From: Blastococcus sp. HT6-4
GTDB taxonomy: Bacteria > Actinomycetota > Actinomycetes > Mycobacteriales > Geodermatophilaceae
Length of the DNA stretch: 64,000 nucleotides
Direction: 5' to 3'
Assembly (NCBI RefSeq): GCF_039679125.1
Contig: NZ_CP155551.1
Coordinates: forward strand, 62,001 to 126,000
Positions 53,416 through 61,672 of this stretch are shown piece after piece (within the stretch, counting starts at the first letter, position 1; each line of letters begins with the position of its first letter). The notes under the pieces were generated by a model, which ran no database searches, was not told where the DNA came from, and saw nothing but the letters and a program-made list of their open reading frames with translations. Position numbers and translations under genes: made by a program.

Positions 53416-55484
53416 CGGTCCGTCTCCTTCGTGAGCAGCAGGTTGCCGTAGGCGTCCACGGTGGCGGCGAAGCCGGGGTGCACCGGGACGGTGGAGCCGA
53501 ACTCCTCGATGATCGCGGGGCCGCTGACCACGTCACCGGGCGCGAGGCCGGGCCGGTCGTACGTGCGGGTGTCGACCAAGTCGTCGAAGAAGACCGGGCG
53601 GCTGCCGGTCACGGCGCGCTCGGGCCCGCCCTCGCGCGCGGGGAGCTCCACCAGGTCGGGGCGGCGGATCGGCCCGATCCCGCTGACCCGGAGGTTGACC
53701 CACTCGACGGCCTGCCGCGGGTCGTCGGCGAAGTCGTAGCCGTAGAGCCGGCGGTGGGCTGCGTGGAAGGCCTGTGCGACCTCCTCGGCCGCGGCGGCGT
53801 CCAGCTCGCCGTCGGTCACCGGGACCCGCACCTCGAACGCCTGGCCCACGTAGCGCAGGTCCGCGGTGCGCTGCATGCGCTGGGCGTCGCGCGTGAAGCC
53901 CTCGCCGTCCAGGGCGGTGCGCGCCTGGTCCTCCAGCGCTCCGTACACCGCGCGCACCGGCTCGAGGTCGAGGTCGACGTGCTTGCTGACGACGGTCTGC
54001 ACGTAGTCGTTGCGGACGTCGACGGTGAGCAGCCCGAAGGCGCTGACGTTGCCCGGGTTCGGCGGCACCAGCGTGCGCGGGAGGTTGAGGATGTCCATGA
54101 GCCGGCAGGCGAGCAGCGAACCGGAACCACCGAACGTGGTGAGGGTGAAGTCGCGGACGTCGAGGCCCTTGGCGACCGTCACCTGGCGCAGCGCGTTGGC
54201 CTGGTTCCAGGCGGAGATCTCGAGGATGCCGGTGGCGGTCCGCTCCAGCGAGAGGTCGAGCTTCCCGCCCAGCGTGGTCAGGCCCTCGCGCGCCGCGTCC
54301 ACCGACAGCGGGATCTCCCCGCCCAGCAGGTGCGGGGGGATCCGGCCGAGGACGACGTGCGCGTCGGTGACGGTGGGCTGGTCGCCCCCGTTCGGGTAGC
54401 AGATCGGGCCGGGGTCGGCGCCGGCCGACTTCGGGCCGACCTTGAGCGTGCCCTCCGGCGACAGCCAGGCGATCGAGCCGCCACCGGCGCCGACGGTGAC
54501 GACGTCGATCATCGGGATCTTGGACGGGTAGTCGCCGACCGAGCCCTCGGTGGTGAGCGCGGGCTCGCCGTCGATGACCACGGTGACGTCGGTGGAGGTG
54601 CCGCCGCCGTCGCAGGTGAGGATCCGGTCGAACCCGGCGGTGCCCGCGATCAGCGCCGCGCCCAGGGCGCCGGCGGCCGGGCCGGAGAGCATCGTGGTGA
54701 TCGGCTGGTGCACCACCTCGGCGGCCGAGAGCACACCGCCGTTGCTCTTCATGACGTAGAACGGCACGCCGGGGGCGATCTCGTCCAGGCGGGTGCGGAT
54801 GTTGGTGACGTAGGCGCCGACCTTCGGCTTCACCGCGGCGTCGACCAGCGTGGTCACCGACCGCTCGTACTCGCGGTACTCGCGCAGCACCTGGGAGCTG
54901 ATGCTCACCACCGCGCCGGGATGTTCCACGTGGAGCACGTCGAGCATCGCCTGCTCGTGCGCGTCGTTCGCGTAGGCGTGCAGGAAGCAGACGCCGATGG
55001 TGGTGATGCCGGCCTCGCGGAAGAACCGGGCGGCCGCGCGGGCGTCGTCCTCGTCGAACGGGCGCACCTCGGTGCCGGTGTGGTCCAGGCGCCCGCGCAC
55101 CGTGCGCACCAGGTCGGCCGGGACGATCCGCGGCGGCTTGACCCAGAAGTAGCTGTTGCCGTAGCCGTCGGGCACCGACTGGCGGGCGATCTCCAGCACC
55201 GACTCGTAGCCCTCGGTGGTGATGAACCCGATCCGGTCCAGCTTGCCCTCGAGCAGCTGGTTGGTCGCGACCGTGGTGCCGTGGCTGACCGCGGTGACGG
55301 CCTCGCCGGGCAGGCCCATCAGGTCGAGGACCTTGCGAACCCCGGTCAGGAAGCCCTCGGCCGGGTCGGCCGGCGTCGACGGGGTCTTGGTCGTGGTCGT
55401 CCGACCGGTCTGCTCGTCCACGGCGACGACGTCGGTGAACGTCCCGCCGGTGTCGATCCCGATCCGAACCCGGCGCTCGCTCAT
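53412..55484 (-). CDS. hyuA: Hydantoinase/oxoprolinase A subunit (HyuA)
   Basis: The 690-residue ATPase subunit has the ASKHA-type phosphate motifs: IGIDTGGTFTDVVAVD at the N-terminus, SHGTTVATNQLLEG, CFLHAYAN, LSGPAAGALGAA, TCDGGGTSTDV and GGSGSLLACRLMDIL. The family uses ATP to activate substrates for the B subunit. A small transport or regulatory gene is not present, so the operon is just hyuA-hyuB. The ATG is preceded by a short promoter-like AT-rich stretch. Confidence 0.94.
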   Translation of the reverse strand: MSERRVRIGIDTGGTFTDVVAVDEQTGRTTTTKTPSTPADPAEGFLTGVRKVLDLMGLPGEAVTAVSHGTTVATNQLLEGKLDRIGFITTEGYESVLEIARQSVPDGYGNSYFWVKPPRIVPADLVRTVRGRLDHTGTEVRPFDEDDARAAARFFREAGITTIGVCFLHAYANDAHEQAMLDVLHVEHPGAVVSISSQVLREYREYERSVTTLVDAAVKPKVGAYVTNIRTRLDEIAPGVPFYVMKSNGGVLSAAEVVHQPITTMLSGPAAGALGAALIAGTAGFDRILTCDGGGTSTDVTVVIDGEPALTTEGSVGDYPSKIPMIDVVTVGAGGGSIAWLSPEGTLKVGPKSAGADPGPICYPNGGDQPTVTDAHVVLGRIPPHLLGGEIPLSVDAAREGLTTLGGKLDLSLERTATGILEISAWNQANALRQVTVAKGLDVRDFTLTTFGGSGSLLACRLMDILNLPRTLVPPNPGNVSAFGLLTVDVRNDYVQTVVSKHVDLDLEPVRAVYGALEDQARTALDGEGFTRDAQRMQRTADLRYVGQAFEVRVPVTDGELDAAAAEEVAQAFHAAHRRLYGYDFADDPRQAVEWVNLRVSGIGPIRRPDLVELPAREGGPERAVTGSRPVFFDDLVDTRTYDRPGLAPGDVVSGPAIIEEFGSTVPVHPGFAATVDAYGNLLLTKETDR

Positions 55485-55656
55485 GGCTGGATACCTTAGC
55501 GATGAGATACCCGCCCGGGAAGTCCTGCCGCCCGAATACCGGACCCTCCCGACTCAGCCGCCGCCCGTGTACGGCAGCACCGAACTGCCGTCGCCGATCT
55601 TCTCCCGGCTGATCACCGAGAACGTGCCGTCGGTCGCGGCTGCGGGCCGATGTCCC

Positions 55657-55662
55657 TAGGGT
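55657..55662 (+). promoter_or_regulatory. -10 element for leaderless UAG-containing redox gene
   Basis: TAGGGT lies 6 bases before the ATG at 55669. The cinA gene has the same hexamer at nearly the same distance. Confidence 0.5.
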
Positions 55663-55668
55663 CGGGTG

Positions 55669-56328
55669 ATGGACACCACCGAGCTGCTCGCACTGCGGTC
55701 CGACGACCGCGCGGCCCTGCTCCTGGTCGGCCTGCGCGGCGACTGGTAGCCCTACTGCTGCGCCCAGGCGGTCCGCCTGGCCCGGTCCCTGCCCCGCCTC
55801 GCCGCCGCCGGCACCGAGGTGGTGCTCGCCTCGGTCGATCCCCCCGAGGTCCAGCTCGCGTTCGACCGCACCTGGCACGTCCCCTTCCGCTGGGTGAGCG
55901 ACCCGGACGGTGAGCGGCTGGCCCGGCCGCTGGGCGCCTGGGACGACGACGCGTCGATCTTCCGGCCGGTCGTCGTCGCGGTCGGCCCGGACGGCCGCGA
56001 GGTGTTCCGCGAGCTCTCCCGCGACTTCACCGACCGGCCCGACGACGAGCCGGTGCTGGCCGCCGTCGAGGCGCTCGGCCTCCCGGCGTTGCCGGAACCC
56101 GAGCCGTGGGCGCCCGAGGGCGTCGAGCCCCGGCCGTCGAAGCGGGCCTTCACGCCCGGCGCCTTCATCCCCTACTTCCGCGCCATCAAGTTCAACACCC
56201 TCGCGCTGAGCGAGCGGATGGTCGACGAGCGGGACCGGGAGGAGGTGCTCACCGAGCACCGGATGGCCGTCTCCTTCCTCGACACGTTCGACCGGTGGCG
56301 CGCCGAGCACCCGCCGGAGAGCCAGTAG
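55669..56328 (+). CDS. Thioredoxin-fold AhpC/TSA-like redox protein read through an in-frame UAG, probable selenoprotein
   Basis: From ATG 55669 the frame encodes ELLALRSDDRAALLLVGLR and then GDW-[UAG]-PYCCAQAVRLARSL. It continues without other stops through a peroxiredoxin-like fold (VVLASVDPPEVQLAF, FRWVSDPDGERLARPLGAWDD, VVVAVGPDGREVFRELS) to a UAG at 56326. The internal UAG (55747-55749, codon 27) falls at the first position of a CPYC-type redox site in the expected strand-loop-helix. A GGUC hairpin 20 nt later looks like a SECIS element. I infer UAG-encoded Sec giving a UPYC site. Alternatives are a nonsense mutation or re-initiation at GTG 55819. The protein would be 219 residues. Confidence 0.8.
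55747..55749 (+). other. In-frame UAG, predicted selenocysteine codon
   Basis: The TAG replaces the codon for the first Cys of x-Pro-Tyr-Cys. Reaching TAG from either Cys codon needs two base changes, so simple mutation of a Cys codon is less likely than a recoded UAG. Confidence 0.75.
55764..55780 (+). promoter_or_regulatory. SECIS-like hairpin
   Basis: CCAGGCGGUCCGCCUGG is a perfect palindrome of 17 nt: a 6-bp stem and GGUCC loop. The GGUC starts 20 nt after the UAG. In the E. coli fdhF SECIS a GGUC apical loop starts about 18 nt after the UGA. The bulged U of the E. coli element is not present. Confidence 0.7.
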
Positions 56329-56895
56329 TCAGGACGCCGTCCGGCGGGTGCCCGGCTCGTCGGACGGCGCGCAGAGGCCCTCGGCTCCCGGGACGTCGGA
56401 GAACAGCCACGGGTCCAGTGGCTCGGACTGCCGCACCACGCTCACCGCGCCGGTGCGCTCGAGCACCACGCAGCGCACCTCCCCGAGGTGCCGGATCCCG
56501 GCGATCCGCAGCTTCTGCCGCAGCTCGTCCTCGGCGACGTGGGCCTGCCGCATGTTCTCCCGCAGCGGGGTGTCCCCGGCCATCAGCAGCACCGGGGGCC
56601 GGTTCAGCAGCCGGTCGAGCCAGCGGCTGCGCCGGGCCCTGACCAGCGCGATCTGCGTCGCGAAGAGGGTGACGAGCGCGACGACCCCGGTCAGCAGCGT
56701 GGGATCGAGCAGCAGCGCCGTCCGGCCGATCACCGCGCCGAGCGCGATGGCGCAGCCGAGGTCGAAGCTCGACATCGTCGCCAGGCTGCGCTGGCCGAGC
56801 AGCCGGACGCAGAGGACCAGCACCAGGTACATGGCCACGGTGGTCAGGACGACCAGGCCGGCCGTCCCCCAGTCGATCCCCAGCTGGTCCCTCAT
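56329..56895 (-). CDS. DUF421 (YetF/YcaP-like) membrane protein
   Basis: The 188-residue protein has three N-terminal membrane segments (GLVVLTTVAMYLVLVLCVRL, then LGCAIALGAVIGRTALLL, then LLTGVVALVTLFATQIAL) with the family motifs LGQRSLATMSSFDL and NRPPVLLMAGDTPLRENMRQ, followed by a cytoplasmic domain. Members help spore germination in Bacillus (YetF) but the general role is unknown. Its stop directly abuts the stop of the convergent redox gene. Confidence 0.9.
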   Translation of the reverse strand: MRDQLGIDWGTAGLVVLTTVAMYLVLVLCVRLLGQRSLATMSSFDLGCAIALGAVIGRTALLLDPTLLTGVVALVTLFATQIALVRARRSRWLDRLLNRPPVLLMAGDTPLRENMRQAHVAEDELRQKLRIAGIRHLGEVRCVVLERTGAVSVVRQSEPLDPWLFSDVPGAEGLCAPSDEPGTRRTAS

Positions 56896-56949
56896 CGGGC
56901 CTCCCCGGACGGCGGTCGAGTCGGCGACATTGTCGCCGGGGCGCGGCGG

Positions 56950-57366
56950 TCAGTCGGTCAGCGTGCGCAGGATCCGGGCCAGCGTCGCCCGGTCCTCGGG
57001 GTCCAGGCGGGCGAACAGCTCGGCGGAGTCCGCGGCCCGTGCCCGCCCGACCTCGCCCCGGATCCGGCGGCCCTCGTCGGTGGGCCGCAGCAGCACCGCC
57101 CGCCGGTCGCGCGGGTCGGGGGCGCGCTCGACCAGCCCCCGCTCCTGCAGCCCGTCGGCCACCTCGGTCGCCGAGCGCGGGGCGATGTGCAGCGACTCGG
57201 CGAGGTCGGAGAGCCGGACGCCGTCCCGCTGGCAGATGACCCGCAGCGCCCGGGCCTGGTGCGGCGAGAGGTCCCACGGGGCGAGGGCATCGCGCCACCG
57301 GCGCCGCTGGGTGCGCGCCACCCGCATCAGCAGGTCGCCCAGCTCGCCGGTCCCGTCGTCCGCCAC
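56950..57366 (-). CDS. MarR family repressor, divergent from an ABC exporter
   Basis: The 138-residue protein has MarR features: ALAPWDLSPHQARALRVI, recognition helix APRSATEVADGLQERGLV, and wing RAPDPRDRRAVLLRPTDEG. TACCAT lies 6 bases before the GTG at 57366, a leaderless start. Two 13-bp palindromes in the divergent region toward the ABC exporter gene suggest that it represses itself and the exporter, as with many MarR-exporter pairs. The inducing ligand is unknown. Confidence 0.9.
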   Translation of the reverse strand: MADDGTGELGDLLMRVARTQRRRWRDALAPWDLSPHQARALRVICQRDGVRLSDLAESLHIAPRSATEVADGLQERGLVERAPDPRDRRAVLLRPTDEGRRIRGEVGRARAADSAELFARLDPEDRATLARILRTLTD

Positions 57367-57372
57367 GGGGGA

Positions 57373-57378
57373 ATGGTA
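57373..57378 (-). promoter_or_regulatory. -10 element for leaderless marR
   Basis: On the minus strand TACCAT lies 6 bases before the GTG. The palindrome at 57384-57396 lies just upstream in the -35/-10 spacer, where a bound repressor would block. Confidence 0.5.
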
Positions 57379-57383
57379 GCGAA

Positions 57384-57396
57384 GAACCGGCGGTTC
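57384..57396. promoter_or_regulatory. 13-bp palindrome, probable MarR operator proximal to marR
   Basis: GAACCG-G-CGGTTC is a perfect palindrome with 6-bp arms. Its centre (57390) is 21 bp, two helical turns, from the centre of the second palindrome. Confidence 0.6.
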
Positions 57397-57404
57397 CCAC
57401 ACGA

Positions 57405-57417
57405 TGAGGTAACCTCA
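57405..57417. promoter_or_regulatory. 13-bp palindrome containing the exporter -10, probable MarR operator
   Basis: TGAGGT-A-ACCTCA is a perfect palindrome with 6-bp arms, centre 57411. It contains TAACCT (57410-57415), a fitting -10 element for the ABC exporter gene. Confidence 0.65.
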
Positions 57418-57453
57418 GCAACCGATCCGGGAGGTGACGACATCAGCGAACTG

Positions 57454-59316
57454 ATGATGGGCGGCGGCCGCGGTGGTGGCGGCGACCGTGGCGGTGGCGG
57501 TGGTGGCGGCATGAACGCCGGCCGCAGGCCCGATCCGGCCGACCGCGCGCAACTGGCGCGCTCCCCCGTCCGCTGGAATCGGGTGGCCGCGCTCTTCCAC
57601 CCCTACCGCTGGCAGCTCGTCGTCGTGGTCGGGCTGATCGTGGCGTCGTCCGCCGTCGCCCTGGTGACCCCGTTCCTCATCCGCCTGGTCATCGACGAGG
57701 CGATCCCCGAGCAGGACGTGGAGCTGCTGCTCTGGGCGGTCGGCGGGATGCTGGCCGTCACCGTGGTGACCTCGGTCTTCGGCGTCGTCCAGACGTGGCT
57801 GTCGACGACGGTGGGGCAGCGGGTCATGCACGGCCTGCGGACGGCGGTCTTCACCCACCTGCAGCGCCAGTCGCTGGGCTTCTTCACCCGCACCAAGGGC
57901 GGGGAGGTGCAGTCGCGGCTGATGAACGACATCGGCGGCATGCAGTCGGTGGTCACCTCGACGGCGACGTCCTTCGCCGCCAACGCCACCACGGTCATCG
58001 GGACGGTCGTGGCGATGGCCGTGCTGAGCTGGCGGCTGTCCCTGCTGTCGCTGATCGTGCTGCCCCCGGCGGTGTGGCTGACCCGCCGGGTAGCCCGCAT
58101 GCGGCGCACCATCACCGCCGAGCGGCAGCGGCACCTGGCCGACCTGCACTCCCAGGTCGAGGAGGGATTGAGCGTCAGCGGCGTCCTGCTCGGCAAGACG
58201 CTGGGCGCCGGGCCCGCGCAGTCGCAGCGGTTCACCGGCACGTCGGAGCACCTGGTCGACCTCGAGGTGCGCTCGCAGCTGGCGGGCCGCTGGCGGATGG
58301 CGACCATGAGCGTCGTCTTCGCCGGCATCCCGGCCCTGATCTACCTCGCCGCCGGTCTGCCCGCGACCTCCGGCGGGATGACGATCGGCACCCTGGTCGC
58401 CTTCACGACGCTGCAGGCCGCGCTCTTCCGTCCGCTGATGCAGCTGCTGGACATCGGTGTCTCGCTCACCGCCTCGATGGCCCTGTTCAGCCGCGTCTTC
58501 GAGTACCTCGACCTGCCGGTCGACATCGACGACCCCGACTCCCCCGTGCACGTCGACCCCGCCGCCGTGCGCGGCGAGGTGCGCTTCGAGACGGTGGGCT
58601 TCCGCTACCCCGACGGCGTGCGTCCCGCGCTCGTCGAGGTCGACGTCACCGTGCCCGCCGGCTCCACCCTGGCGCTGGTCGGCGAGACCGGCTCCGGCAA
58701 GAGCACGCTGGCCTCGCTCGTCGCCCGGCTCAACGACCCCACCACCGGCCGCGTGCTCATCGACGGGATCGACGTCCGCGACCTGGCGCTGGCAGACCTG
58801 GCCCGCATCGTCGGCGTCGTCGCCCAGGAGACCTACCTGCTGCACGGCACGGTGCGCGAGAACCTCCGGCACGCCAAGCCCGACGCCACCGACGCCGAGA
58901 TGGTCGACGCCGCCCGCCGGGCCCAGGTGCACGAGGTCATCGCCGCCCTTCCCGACGGCTACGACACCGTGGTCGGCGCCCGCGGGCACCGGTTCTCCGG
59001 CGGGGAGAAGCAGCGGCTGGCGATCGCCCGCACGCTGCTGCGCGACCCACGCGTGCTGGTGCTCGACGAGGCGACCAGCGCCCTGGACAACGAGACCGAG
59101 CGGGCCGTGCAGGCGGCGCTGGACGAGGCGGCCCGGGGCCGCACGACCATCACCATCGCCCACCGGCTGTCCACGGTGCGCGACGCCGACCGCATCGTCG
59201 TCCTCGACGGGGGCCGGGTCGCCGAGCAGGGCACGCACGCGGAGCTCATGGTGCTCGGGGGCCGCTACGCCCGGCTGGCCGGCATCGCCCAGCGGGACGC
59301 CGTCCTCGCCGGCTGA
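57454..59316 (+). CDS. ABC exporter half-transporter (permease fused to ATPase), multidrug-type
   Basis: The protein of about 620 residues has a glycine-rich start, six membrane segments (about 45-340) and an ATPase domain with Walker A GETGSGKSTL, Q-loop VVAQETYLLHG, signature FSGGEKQRLAIA, Walker B VLVLDEATSALD and a switch His in IAHRLST. A divergent MarR gene and paired palindromes suggest substrate-induced export. The ATG at 57454 is 19 bases past an excellent ribosome binding site (GGGAGG, 57429-57434). An in-frame ATC at 57442 has ideal spacing instead and would give the common start MSELMMGGG if used as initiator. Confidence 0.93.
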   Translation: MMGGGRGGGGDRGGGGGGGMNAGRRPDPADRAQLARSPVRWNRVAALFHPYRWQLVVVVGLIVASSAVALVTPFLIRLVIDEAIPEQDVELLLWAVGGMLAVTVVTSVFGVVQTWLSTTVGQRVMHGLRTAVFTHLQRQSLGFFTRTKGGEVQSRLMNDIGGMQSVVTSTATSFAANATTVIGTVVAMAVLSWRLSLLSLIVLPPAVWLTRRVARMRRTITAERQRHLADLHSQVEEGLSVSGVLLGKTLGAGPAQSQRFTGTSEHLVDLEVRSQLAGRWRMATMSVVFAGIPALIYLAAGLPATSGGMTIGTLVAFTTLQAALFRPLMQLLDIGVSLTASMALFSRVFEYLDLPVDIDDPDSPVHVDPAAVRGEVRFETVGFRYPDGVRPALVEVDVTVPAGSTLALVGETGSGKSTLASLVARLNDPTTGRVLIDGIDVRDLALADLARIVGVVAQETYLLHGTVRENLRHAKPDATDAEMVDAARRAQVHEVIAALPDGYDTVVGARGHRFSGGEKQRLAIARTLLRDPRVLVLDEATSALDNETERAVQAALDEAARGRTTITIAHRLSTVRDADRIVVLDGGRVAEQGTHAELMVLGGRYARLAGIAQRDAVLAG

Positions 59317-59393
59317 TCCCGCGCGGGAGCCGGTGCGCGCGTGATGAACGCCTCGTGCGGAATCCGGCCGCCACGGGTCCGGTTGCGCGCGAC

Positions 59394-60473
59394 ATGGACC
59401 TGTTCTCCCCCGTGCGGCTCGGCGACCTCCAGCTGGCCAACCGCGTCGTCATGGCACCGCTGACCCGCATGCGCTCCGGCCGCGCCGGCATCCCGCGCGA
59501 CATCGTCGTCGAGCACTACGAGCAGCGCGCCGGCGTCGGCCTGATCATCACCGAGGGGACATTCCCGAACGACGAGTCGCGGGCGTTCGCCGGGCAGCCC
59601 GGGATCGTCACCGACGAGCAGGCCGCCGGCTGGCGCCGGGTGGCCGACGCGGTCCACGCGCGCGGCGGCCGCATCGTCATGCAGCTCATGCACGGCGGGC
59701 GGGTCTCGCATCCAGAGCTCACCGGCACGCGGGTCGTGGCCCCCAGCGCGATCGCCATCGACGGGGAGGTGCACGTCGGTGGCGGGGTGAAGAAGCCGCT
59801 CCCCGTGCCGCACGCCCTGACGACCGAGGAGGCCCGCGCCACGCTGGCCGACTTCGTGGCCGCCTCGGAGCGCGCCGTCGACGCCGGGCTGGACGGCGTG
59901 GAGCTGCACGGGGCCAACGGCTACCTGCTGCACGAGTTCCTGTCCCCGGCGTCCAACCGGCGGGACGACGTCTACGGCGGCAGCCCGGAGAACCGCGCCC
60001 GCTTCGTGATCGAGGTGGCCACCGCCGTCGCCGAGGCGGTCGGGGCCGGCCGGGTGGGCCTGCGCATCTCCCCGGAGCACAACATCCAGGACGCCCTGGA
60101 GACCGACCGCGCCGACGTCCTGGCCACCTACGGTGCCCTCATGGACGGGCTGCGCCCCCTCGGTCTGGCTTACCTGAGCGTGTTGCACGTGGAACCCGCG
60201 GGGGACCTGGTGCAGGAGCTGCGCCGCCGGTTCGGTGGCCCGCTGATCGCCAACAGCGGCTTCGGCACGGTCACCACCCGTGCGGAGGCCGTCCAGCTGA
60301 TCGAGGCCGCCCACGCCGAGGCGGTCGCCGTCGGCCGGCCGGTGCTGGCCAACCCCGACCTCGTCGAGCGCTGGGCGGGCGAGCACCCCGAGAACCCGGC
60401 CGACCCGGCGACCTTCTACGCGTCGGGGCCGGAGGGTTACACCGACTACCCGTTCCTCGCCGCAGCCCGCTGA
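59394..60473 (+). CDS. Old yellow enzyme family NADH:flavin oxidoreductase
   Basis: The 359-residue FMN enzyme shows LFSPVRLGDLQLANRVVMAPLTR, MQLMHGGRVSH, AIDAGLDGVELHGANGYLLHEFLSP-type signature (His and Asn for substrate), DDVYGGSPENRARF, RISPEHN and a final ANPDLVERW. It matches the NemA/xenobiotic reductase group, which reduces alkenes or nitro groups using NAD(P)H. It follows the exporter gene by 77 bases, so co-induction is possible but not shown. Confidence 0.93.
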   Translation: MDLFSPVRLGDLQLANRVVMAPLTRMRSGRAGIPRDIVVEHYEQRAGVGLIITEGTFPNDESRAFAGQPGIVTDEQAAGWRRVADAVHARGGRIVMQLMHGGRVSHPELTGTRVVAPSAIAIDGEVHVGGGVKKPLPVPHALTTEEARATLADFVAASERAVDAGLDGVELHGANGYLLHEFLSPASNRRDDVYGGSPENRARFVIEVATAVAEAVGAGRVGLRISPEHNIQDALETDRADVLATYGALMDGLRPLGLAYLSVLHVEPAGDLVQELRRRFGGPLIANSGFGTVTTRAEAVQLIEAAHAEAVAVGRPVLANPDLVERWAGEHPENPADPATFYASGPEGYTDYPFLAAAR

Positions 60474-60647
60474 TCTCCGGCAGCGGATCGGAACTCCCTG
60501 GTCACAGCCCGTACGGGTGCCTCGATTCAGGTTGAAAGCGCCCGTTTCCGGGGCAGCCCTATCCAGGGCCCCGGAACGCGCGCTTCCCACGTATCTTCTC
60601 GGCTCCGTACGGAACTGTCCGTCTGTTGACCGCGGGAGTGTGGCCAG

Positions 60648-61577
60648 GTGTCTGCGCAGGGAGGTCCATCCCCGCAGCCCGGTGCGGCCTCGGACCGGCA
60701 GCGGGCCGAGCTCGCGCACGCGTTCGTGCAGGCGGTGGACGCGCTGCTGTGCATCGTCGACGCGGACGGGCGGATCCTGCTGACCAACCCGGCCCTGCAG
60801 CGGTTCACCGGCCGCGCCGACGACGAGCTCCTCGGCCGCCGGTTCTGGGAGGTCTGGGTGGTCCCGGACGACGTGCCCAAGGCGCAGGAGGCCACGCGGT
60901 TGGCCATCGCCCGCGGCGAGGCCGGTCCGCTCGAGGCCAACTGGGTCGACGGCCGGGGGAACCTGTGCCGCATCACCATGCGCAACACCGTGCTGCACGA
61001 CGACGAGCGGCGGCCCTATGCCATCGCCTGCGTCGGCATCGACGTCACCGACGACCGGGCGCGGGAGGCGCGGCTGCACCAGCAGATCCGCACCGACCTG
61101 CTGACCGGGATCGCCAACCGCGGCGCCCTGTTCGACGCCCTGCGCGGGCGCCTCGAGACGCCGGACGCCCCGGGCTGCGGCGTGCTGTTCTGCGACCTGG
61201 ACGACTTCAAGCGCGTGAACGACCAGTACGGCCACGGCGTGGGCGACCAGCTGCTCGCCGAGGCGGCCGCGCGGCTGGTCGAGGTGGCCGGTGACGAGCA
61301 CCTGGTGGCGCGGTTCGGCGGCGACGAGTTCGTCATCCTCTGCCCGCTCGGGAGCGAGGACGAGCTGGCGAGGCTGGCACGGGGTGTCGTCGCCCGGCTG
61401 GGCGCGCCGTTCCCCGGCCCCGACGGGCCGCTGTTGATCGGGGTCAGCGTGGGGGCGGCGGTCGGCCACCCGGGGGAGCCGCCCGACGACGTCATCGCCC
61501 GGGCCGACCGCGCGATGTACGGCGCCAAGAGCCAGCTGCGGCGCCGCGCCCCGCGGCCGCGGGGCCCCGCGTCCTGA
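60648..61577 (+). CDS. PAS-GGDEF diguanylate cyclase
   Basis: The 309-residue soluble protein has a PAS domain (about 22-145; AVDALLCIVDADGRILLTNPALQRF) and a GGDEF domain (about 150-300) with intact RFGGDEF. The RxxD inhibitory site is missing (the position reads AGDE), so it may lack product inhibition, unlike the cyclase encoded at 42972-44831. The start is GTG at 60648. It is the fourth GGDEF-containing gene of the window. Confidence 0.92.
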   Translation: MSAQGGPSPQPGAASDRQRAELAHAFVQAVDALLCIVDADGRILLTNPALQRFTGRADDELLGRRFWEVWVVPDDVPKAQEATRLAIARGEAGPLEANWVDGRGNLCRITMRNTVLHDDERRPYAIACVGIDVTDDRAREARLHQQIRTDLLTGIANRGALFDALRGRLETPDAPGCGVLFCDLDDFKRVNDQYGHGVGDQLLAEAAARLVEVAGDEHLVARFGGDEFVILCPLGSEDELARLARGVVARLGAPFPGPDGPLLIGVSVGAAVGHPGEPPDDVIARADRAMYGAKSQLRRRAPRPRGPAS

Positions 61578-61672
61578 CGGCCCGGCCTGCGGCGCGGGTG
61601 CCGGACCCGCTGTGGCCGTGATCTCATCGGACCGGGCGGCCACGACGGGTGCGCCGGTGACGAGGAGGGTTC

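Noticed and set aside
57460..57520. Gly-rich start of the ABC exporter as a repeat expansion
   Set aside because: GGC/GGT codon runs are frequent at the flexible N-termini of such exporters in high-GC genomes; there is no exact long tandem unit.
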